Source: Tubulanus polymorphus (Eukaryota; Nemertea; Palaeonemertea; Tubulaniformes; Tubulanidae). From it: DNA of 64,000 nucleotides. This document shows positions 56,841 to 64,000 of this stretch, piece after piece. The translations under genes were made by a program, and so were the position numbers. The notes below the pieces were generated by a model. The model saw only the letters and a program-made list of their open reading frames with translations, did not search any database and was not told the DNA's origin. The number at the start of each line of letters is the position of its first letter. Position 1 is the stretch's first letter. The stretch covers positions 1,662,485 through 1,726,484 of the forward strand of contig NC_134027.1 in NCBI RefSeq assembly GCF_964204645.1, in the 5' to 3' direction.

Positions 56841-57041
56841 GTTAGGTGAGTAGGAATGTTCTGATGTTTTAGTTAGGCGGATGGGAATCTAATGGAAATG
56901 AGAGAACATTAAATCACTGTTCAATCACAGGATGAAGTAATGCAGTGATCTGTACTCTGTATCTGTACACAATGTTACATGTATCTGTAACTGTTCAATC
57001 GGTATGAAATAAGTAAACAGTTTAATCTACATAAATTCTGT
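56841..57041 (-). repeat. Right arm of the fold-back element (~200 bp)
   Basis: Reverse complement of 52834-53033, with small indels (for example ACATAAATTC versus AGAATTTC at the outer end). Together the arms bound about 4.2 kb. Confidence 0.9.
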
Positions 57042-57304
57042 ACTGTTTCTGTCTGATTGATTGATAACATTGAGATGTTACATTCTGCTCTATTGTCACT
57101 GATTTATTTTTATTTTTCTTTTCAGAATGAAATAAATGCAATAGAATTTACTATTAAAACAGACTCATTTAAAAGTGGTAATTAATTTCTCTAGAGAATT
57201 CTTCTCAGTCTCTGTTGATGTTTTGAATTACCTTTGAACTTAAAGCTTAAGTTTTACTCCCATTTACAGGATGAGACACACACAGCAGCTGCAGCTACTT
57301 AGCT

Positions 57305-57396
<92 letters not shown>

Positions 57397-57421
57397 CCAC
57401 AGCAGCAGCAGCAGCAACACC

Positions 57422-57460
<39 letters not shown>

Positions 57461-57540
57461 CCAGCACCACCACCAGCAGCAGCAGCAGCAACAGCACCAG
57501 CACCACCACCAGCAGCACCGGGAACAATTGCGGCAGCGAT
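57305..57540 (+). repeat. CAG trinucleotide array, about 28 pure units then interrupted
   Basis: Uninterrupted CAG runs from about 57308 to 57392. CAACACCACAGCAGCAGC-type interrupted repeats continue to about 57540. The array sits between a TTACAG acceptor-like site (57270) and a CAG|GTAAAA donor-like site (about 57545). In the glutamine frame a TGA lies just after the acceptor. The open frame reads polyalanine, then Gln, then Ser. I therefore do not call a protein. Confidence 0.95.
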
Positions 57541-58629
57541 AGCAGGTAAAACCTGGAAATTCATCATTGTTAGAGAACTGTTCTATATAAATTTTTCTAT
57601 CTGTTTTGTTTCCACCAATCAATCACTCAAAGATCACTGCTTAGTTTGAAGTGAGTTTTCAACTGTTAAAATGTATTTATTTCCTGATCAAAGTTGGAAT
57701 TATCAAGATCTTTATGTTTTCCATACATATTTTCAGTGAACAGATCTATGGAAGTTTTGGCGCCCAACAGTCAACCTCAAATACCGCTGGCTTAAAAACA
57801 TTGATGAATGGTGAGTTTTTGATTTCGTTGCTCTTATTTCATAACAACTTAACTGACAATTTCTAACACTAATACATTTGTTTTTAAGAGCTGAAATAAG
57901 TGAAACCCGTGAAAGAATCTGTGAACAGTAAACATTGGAATTCACTTCACATTAGTTAAAGATGGACATCGCTTTAGATCCTCAAAACAAAACAAGTACC
58001 GGTAAATATCTCGACAGATTCCAGTCTCTATAAAACTGTACATTTATAAACCTAGAAGCTACATTAATCAGTGAAGGTGAATTTCCAATCACTTCTATTC
58101 TGGTCAAAGTTCAAATTATCAAAATTATACAACTTTTGTATTCTAGGGCCTGAAATGAAGCTGAACTTGCAGTAAACATTGCGCTCTACAAACACAAGTC
58201 AGAAGTGGTGAGTTTCATATCGATTTATTGCTGTAATTTGTGGTGCTTTATCGGTTATAAACTATATTGTCTTATTTCAGGAGATATATCTTCAAATCAA
58301 GTCCGGAAAATGATGTGTTTTTAATCGGTCAGTGTTGGCAGGTATCAACGCTTTACTAGAGGATACAGTCTAAAGCTACCATCAAACACCTGAGAAATCT
58401 GCATACACTCAACACATTGTGGTAAACTACTCAAAAATCGGGTGGGTTTTCAGTCTGTTGAACCCAAACAAGCCACAGTTTCTATTTATTTCATTAATCA
58501 TTTTCAGGCTTAATTTTCTCTTTCCAGAATGTGATGCACCAAACACTAATTGGAGCTGGAGAAACTAAAAATATTCACCTTCAAATAGTGAAGAAACTTA
58601 TGTTGTTGCTGAAGCTGCTGTTATTTCTT

Positions 58630-58860
58630 TAAAACAAACTCAGTAATTTTCTCTACATAATTCAACCTAGTTTTCGCTTGTTATAAAACTTTACGGTTCA
58701 ATTATTTATTAAATTTATTTTTTTAGGAAATCATCAGTGCTCTTTACTTCATGACGTTATGGCTTTTGGAAGTGAAATCCTGCTAGAAATGGAAATTGTC
58801 TGCATGGTCAAAATGGCACTGAACTAATCCGATATGAGTTTGGAAGTGGTGAGTTTTTCA
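58630..58860 (+). repeat. Duplicated segment, copy A (pair with 59305-59535)
   Basis: Shares AATTTTCTCTA, TGGTTCAATTATTTATTAA-type sequence, the acceptor-like TTTTTTAGGAAAT and CTGCTAGAAATGGAAATTGT with the copy about 675 bp downstream. Both contain the exon-like block ending GAGTTTGGAAGTGGT. In copy A the donor is GTGAGT; in copy B it is changed to GTCAGT. Confidence 0.85.
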
Positions 58861-59304
58861 TCACTCAACTTAGTGCTCTAATTTGATAATATTCAAACAA
58901 TTAATTATTCTGTAACGTTTGACGTGTGATTCTGTACTGTATGTGTGATTCTCCAGACTGCTGCTGCTGCTGCTGCTGCATCCCCATCAAATCTACCAGA
59001 AATCACTGTTGTCTTACAATATTCAAAACAAGTAAGAAAAATAGTTATTTTCCGAATAGTTCAGACACACTTGACATCCCTTTATTTTATTTATCTATTT
59101 TCTCTTTACAGAATAAAATCCATCCAGCGCCAGAATTTACAGCTTATAAGACCTGGTTAGAAACAAGTTCACCTCAAACGTATTGCTAGATCCTCCTCAC
59201 ATGCAGCCTGACAATTCTGCAAACAAGTGAAATGAAAGCTGTGAGTTTCAATATAAAACAACTCTTATTGCATAACAACTTAACTGACAATTTCAAACTA
59301 AAGT

Positions 59305-59535
59305 AATTTTCTCTATTTATAATTCAACCTGGTTCTTGCTTGTTATACAACTGCATGGTTCAATTATTTATTAATTTATTTTTTCAGGAAATGATCAGTT
59401 CCCTTAACTCTAAACTTTATGACATAGTGACTCTTGGAAGTGTAACCCTGCTAGAAATGGAAATTGTCTGCATGGTCAGAATGGCACTGAACTAATCCAA
59501 TAAGAGTTTGGAAGTGGTCAGTTTTGCTCTAATGT
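59305..59535 (+). repeat. Duplicated segment, copy B
   Basis: See 58630-58860. It differs from copy A by several indels and substitutions. Confidence 0.85.
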
Positions 59536-59559
59536 GATGTAATTTTGTAAATATGTTGC

Positions 59560-60900
59560 TGATTCTTTTCATAGTTTGATATTTTTTTGCAGCATGAAAT
59601 TTGTCCAACAGTTTTAGAACTATAACTCATCATTTCATGAAATAATTTCAGAAACTAATTTCCACTTGACGGTTAATTCAATCAAACATTGTCAATGTAA
59701 TATCTGCAGATGCAAGTTTTCTCTTATTCTAGGACGAAGTGGCGACTGATATTTCATTTGACAAGGTCAGGGACCAGCCATCTACCTGCAGATTGATATG
59801 CTGCCACTATTTCCGAGATCTGCAATTGTAAAGTTTAAAGTCAAATATATTACTGGTATTATATTGTGCTGGCTGGCACAAGCAGGCAACTGTTGTTCTT
59901 GTTTGTGATGGTTTCATAGAGTGCAGATATCCATAAAAACAATAGAGTTATCCCTTGATTTGTCTCTCAAAATTGTATTGTAATTTTTGCTAATGAATAG
60001 CCTGACCCGGGCATAGAATATATGATTTAAACCCTTCTATATACAAATTTAAAACATTAAAGGCGTAATCTATTCATCAAGAATCGAAATCAAGATAATA
60101 AAAGTAAATGAAGAAATAACTAGAACAACCTATGCACAAAATAACAAAACCTCTCAACCTAAGCACTTACTCTCCAGCTTTACTTCCCTCAATTAACTTG
60201 TTTTTCCCCTCTATTTTCCCTGTTTTAGTTATTTCTTCAAACTTCATGATGATTGCTAGAGAGACTCATAAATGTTGTTTCCTAATCCTTTCAAATTTGT
60301 GTAAGGTGGGTTTTAATTTTTACTGATTGAATATTAGGTTAAATATAGCTGCAAAGCAGTGATAATGGGTTATATGCCTTGCCAAGCTAATCACAATTGA
60401 GGTTATTAGAGAAAACCCTAATGATGGGCTTTCTGAGATGGATCAAGGGCATGAGATGAACGCACTCTATGTAACTGCATTAGTTTGTAATTGTTTGTAT
60501 CTCGGGACTCGGTTTCATTGATCTGGTTTTGTATTAGATTCGTATGATACTCATGTATTATGTAAATGGACATATTCTAAGTCACTCAATCAATGAAACC
60601 ATGACTTCAATTTGTAAATGTATAAACTTGTAAATGGACATTATTTTGTTAAATGGACATATTTTGTATGACTACGTCCCACAATCAATGAGACCAAAAT
60701 GTTGAAAAAAGTCGAAAGGTTTTCTTTATTGTGGGACTATAATATTTCGTGCGAACTGACGTTAATGTTTTATTTGAAATAAAGATGAATTTTCTGTGTT
60801 GTTCTAGTTATGAATACAGACGCCAGCAGTTTCACACACTCTGTGCGTCACATCCCACTGGTTCAGTTTCATAGAAATAATTTACTCGATTGAGTAAAGT
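59560..60900. other. Non-coding region, no gene recognised
   Basis: AT-rich. One AATAAA on the plus strand at 60778-60783 could end a transcript from the left. ORF 60132-60326 has no recognisable domain. Confidence 0.4.
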
Positions 60901-60909
60901 CTTTTAAGA

Positions 60910-61330
60910 AATTGAGCCGAGGGTCCAGTTTCACAAACCAATTGCGTTCAAACGTTTTATTTTGAAAAAAGTCTGAATCAAAGTGACAATTCCATGGGGT
61001 CCTATCGACATGGAATTGTTGAATTGCAGTTTACCCTTGCCGGCTATGTGAAACGGATCACGTGGACCCGGTTTCATGAACATAGAACTCTAAAAATTGA
61101 TTCATCCTTTCTTCGTGAAACTGGACTCGAACTCAACTGAATCAAATACACTCGGTATTTAGTGTGCGAAACTGCAGCATCTAAAACTGATTGAAACCCT
61201 TTCGCATCAAAAACCAAATCCTACCTCGGGTATTCGGTTTCACAGATATGATAAACTTAACTTAACATGTTAATTTCTTTACAAATTCAGTTAAAAAAGT
61301 TGATCGTGTTTGTGAAAGCGGCCCCTGGTG
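60910..61330. repeat. MITE-like cluster with GTTTCAC/GTGAAAC motifs
   Basis: GGGTCCAGTTTCACAAAC, GACCCGGTTTCATGAACAT, inverted CGTGAAACTGGACTCG, GTATTCGGTTTCACAGAT and inverted TTTGTGAAAGCGGCCCC form several inverted pairs. This looks like one or two nested small TIR elements. Exact ends are not clear. Confidence 0.45.
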
Positions 61331-61663
61331 TTTAAATTGTTTATGTAGTCCGTCAGTCCCACGGATTCATACCATGGCATGCTAAGTTATCATTCTTACC
61401 CTGGCATGTAAGGATTCGTTGATTTATTCCCTAGGTGCGAGGGTTTCAATTCAATGCTTGACCACACCAATACCTTCTCAAAAAGGCAGGTGCTTTATGA
61501 CGACTAAAATTATTTACGTTTTTAATTTAAATGCCTTCGTATGATCAATGAGCAATTGTTAGCAAGTTTGTAAACCAATGCGGAATAAATAGGCAAATGT
61601 TGCTGTCTTGCGTTTATATTATATATTTTTCGAAAAAAACAAGCCAGAATATGCGTCTGGGAT

Positions 61664-62249
61664 CTATAATCGGCACCTGGGTTCGAACCTAGGACATCTG
61701 CGTAGTTTATCAATGATGCTGTGATCACCATCTATTGGAATTTGGCTGAACATTTTAGTTTTATCAAAATTCACCGTGAGGCCGTTGTCGGCGCAATCTT
61801 CAAATAATGTATCTAAATGTGACTGGAGAAATTTCTCATCTTCAGCAAGAATGACTGTGTCATCCGCATCGATAATGAATAAGTTAAGTAAAGTCCCTAG
61901 TTCTGGGTCACAATTCACATTAAGCTTTTCAATATACGACAACGTTGATTAACCGCGCGTAGCAAAAAAGTCTTCAATAGCGTTTAAGAATAAGGAAAAT
62001 AGGATGGGTAATAAATCTTCACCTTGTCTTAAACCTCTATCAGCAGCAAAATAATGTGATGTGTTGCCGTTAAATTTAACACATGATTTCACTACGTTCA
62101 AAAAATTCCCCGTAATGCTACTCTCTATCAATTTTCTCCATAATGTAACCCGGCAAACCGAGTCGAAAGCCTTCTTAAAATCTACAAAGGCGCAAAAAAG
62201 TATTCTTCCTTGGCATAAGTATAATTCGACGATCGTTTTCAACGCGTAA
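61664..62249 (-). mobile_element. Degraded LINE reverse-transcriptase fragment
   Basis: Two minus-strand frames give RT motifs in order: FVDFKKAFDS (fingers), GLRQGEDLLPILFSLFLN (palm entry, normally GVRQG), then LFIIDADDTVILAE with DADD in place of the usual (Y/F)ADD. Stop codons separate the frames (near 61942-61949). It lacks both the endonuclease and the C-terminal part, so it is an inactive relic. Confidence 0.85.
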
Positions 62250-62252
62250 ACA

Positions 62253-63070
62253 TGTGGATAAGATAAGATAAGATAAGATATTTATTTCACTCCAACCATA
62301 AGAATGGTACGTGGAGGCAAGATTGAATACAAAATATGAAATATACAAATTTACAAAACATGAACAGAATTATATACATATAGACAAAACAAAATAGGAA
62401 TTAACAAAATTTAAAATCTAATTTTCAGTAAAACTATTTACAGACAAAGCATGTACAGAGATTGAATTATATACAGCAAGATATATCACACGTATATACA
62501 CAATTTACTGGAGGGATTTGTATAAACTTAAACCTAACTGGATAAATTTAGCTATTTGTGGGGTAGGATTCCTTAATATTTCTAAGTTTCTGGACATACT
62601 TAAATGGATGGAATAATCACGCAGATCACTTAGCAAAGTGCAGTCATAAATGAAGTGACGCTCATCTCCTACGGTTTTACAGGCAGGGCACAGTCTTTCT
62701 CTTCTGTCTATATGAGCGTTCGATCGATTATTTACCGGTAATAAATAGGAACCAATTCTGAATTCGAATAAGCTATGCGCAAAACTTCCGTCAAGTTGAG
62801 TTATATATCTTTCAAGTTTAACATCGTTCTTATATAGTTTGAAATTAACATACTGCTGATCGTCATTCACTTTTTGAAGCATTTCTTGTACGTGTTGGTC
62901 ACGAAGGACTTGTTTCACGTACTTGGAAAGCGTTTTATAATTTTCCATGTATTGCTATGACCATATGTAAGATAAGCCAATGTCGTCAAATATTTTCTTT
63001 ATATACAATAACCAAGGACAATGATGCTATGATCGCCATCTATTGGAATTTGGCCGAACTGACTAGACCA
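62253..63070 (-). mobile_element. LINE C-terminal fragment with (TATCT)n 3' tail
   Basis: The minus-strand ORF 62948-62505 ends with a Cys-His knuckle typical of LINE ORF2 C-termini (RLCPACKTVGDERHFIYDC). About 220 bp of 3' UTR ends in AATAAATATC and then (TTATC)n at 62253-62280. The tail pattern ending in a pentanucleotide repeat suggests target-primed insertion. The 5' end joins the palindrome at 63028-63115. Confidence 0.8.
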
Positions 63071-63165
63071 ATCCATCGCATCAGTTCAGCCAAATTCCAA
63101 TAGATGGCGATCACGATAGAAATCTTGGAGAGTAATAAATTATCTTATCTTATCTTATCTTGATA
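63028..63165. repeat. Head-to-head palindrome plus second (TATCT)n-tailed end
   Basis: Arms ATCGCCATCTATTGGAATTT (63031-63062) and its inverse (63083-63113) are about 31 bp and almost perfect, with a 20-bp spacer. To the right, GGAGAGTAATAAATTATC and (TTATC)n (to 63165) form a second element end pointing away from 62253. The arm motif also occurs at about 61711-61743. Confidence 0.8.
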
Positions 63166-63479
63166 TCCTAGTTCGAGCCCACACACACCCGTACATCATC
63201 TATTCAGCACCAGGACCACTGAATCGGCAGTAGCAGTAATTACTGGGTTCGAACAAGCATTTGACTTTTCCAACCCCCCTCCCCTCTACGTTTATCATAT
63301 GCATTAAGCATTACAGTACGCAATTGCACTGACCCCTCCCCCTCCCCTAATGCGTCTATTAGAGCAATCATTCATCAGTTGACAACTGCAATTAATTGCC
63401 ACAGTTCAGACTGAAATTTATCGAAGTAACTCGTAAATGTAAGTCGTACTCATTAGTCGTGACCCTTGAGGAATTGAAG

Positions 63480-64000
63480 TGCCATGATCGCCCCTCGGCT
63501 GGCCGACCCTCTAAGAGCGCAGAGCTATAGGCCGTCTATAACACTCGTGTGTAAAATTGTTCACGGCCTTGTGGCAGTCCCGTACCAGTGAATGTGACCC
63601 AACCCACGCGCCTTACAGGTCGTGGCCATCCCCTCCGTTTCATGGCCATAAGAGCAACACGTGACTGCTACAAGTACTCTTTCTTTCCAAAAAACAATAG
63701 CCCGATGGAATACTCTCCCTGCATCAGTTGTCCTGACCCAGTCACCTGAATCCTTCAGGAAGCCGGTATCGTGGCACACCCCTAGATTTATTCCAAAATC
63801 CGAATAAGTGTTTTTAAAATGTACATTATCTCTTAAATGCATAAATAAATATACAATGTACATTATCAGGTTTAATAATTATTATAAATCGGATTTTCTA
63901 TGCACACTCTCTTTCTTTCTCTTCTAACAACACAGACGTGCACGCTCCAAAAAATACTCGAGAATGCGAGTGTGCTGGAGTATTTAAATGAATGAATGAA
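63480..64000 (+). mobile_element. LINE 3' end: RT C-terminal remnant plus 3' UTR with (AATG)n tail
   Basis: On the plus strand, frames read ITLVCKIVHGLVAVPYQ and, after a frameshift, CYKYSFFPKTIARWNTLPAS, the characteristic C-terminus of CR1/L2/Jockey-like LINEs (YSFFPRTIxxWNxLP). The following 3' UTR (63780-63985) ends in AATGAATGAATGAA at the window edge. The same 3' UTR occurs inverted at 52121-52290. The element is frameshifted and incomplete. Confidence 0.8.

Larger units (their letters stand above)
57126..59560 (+). other. Series of short exon-like segments, possible long non-coding RNA
   Basis: Acceptor-like and donor-like signals recur every few hundred bases on the plus strand. Acceptors: 57126 (TTTTCAG), 57270, about 57736, 58147, 58280, 58507, 58727 and 59387. 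Donors include G|GTGAGTTT after GAAGTG or ATGAATG at about 57810, 58207 and 58849. No reading frame persists across them. The region is divergent from VIRMA and ends before a possible AATAAA at 60778. The exon model is speculative. Confidence 0.35.

Noticed and set aside
57264-57622. Minus- and plus-strand poly-Ala, poly-Cys, poly-Leu and poly-Ser ORFs
   Set aside because: All arise from the CAG/CTG array, with no conserved flank and no continuing frame.
63561-63863. 100-codon minus-strand ORF
   Set aside because: It is antisense to the LINE C-terminus and 3' UTR on the plus strand, which has recognisable RT C-terminal motifs.

Overview
The window is nuclear DNA from an invertebrate animal. 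It is AT-rich, its genes have many short exons with GT-AG introns, and transposon remnants are dense. Protein similarity places the genes firmly in Metazoa. A Mextli-type translation factor beside AKTIP, VIRMA and PIP4P genes suggests a marine, probably lophotrochozoan, invertebrate, but the sequence alone does not name the species.

Layout: (1) 2554-3949, minus: first coding exon of a secreted or membrane cadherin-repeat protein; the rest lies off the left edge. (2) 8803-10053, minus: a PP1 glycogen-targeting subunit (PPP1R3 type) in one coding exon. (3) 11793-15042, plus: an 8-exon phosphatidylinositol-4,5-bisphosphate 4-phosphatase (TMEM55/PIP4P, 264 aa). (4) 18948-24265, minus: a 9-exon Mextli-like eIF4E-binding protein (853 aa; MIF4G-like region, KH-like region, YX4L motif). 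(5) 25474-29056, plus: a 9-exon AKTIP/FTS gene (285 aa). (6) 32624-33715, plus: a single-coding-exon NRDP1-like RING protein with a long coiled coil. (7) 35040-51243, minus: a complete 40-exon Virilizer/VIRMA gene (2704 aa by my exon chain), scaffold of the m6A mRNA methylation complex. (8) 51.2-64 kb: no convincing protein gene, but an accumulation of LINE fragments, a fold-back element, minisatellites, a CAG array and exon-like repeated units.

I built the exon chains by hand from splice signals and reading phase. Four multi-exon genes close exactly in frame (PIP4P 795 nt, mxt 2562 nt, AKTIP 858 nt, VIRMA 8115 nt), which supports the boundaries. Small non-autonomous DNA transposons, with TTA/TAA or TA target duplications, sit inside introns of PIP4P, mxt and VIRMA.

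The most striking observation is in VIRMA. A single 2734-nt exon encodes about 911 residues of SR-rich sequence built on RSPG and RSPGSN repeats. It sits where other animal VIRMA proteins have an acidic and proline-rich linker. It accounts for essentially all of the extra length over the roughly 1800-residue vertebrate protein and would join an SR-type domain covalently to the m6A writer scaffold. Other points of interest are a 57-bp tandem duplication that copies a VIRMA 5' splice site in frame, a duplicated first-exon motif in mxt, inverted transposon copies flanking two PIP4P exons, and long palindromes whose loops resemble hammerhead-ribozyme cores.
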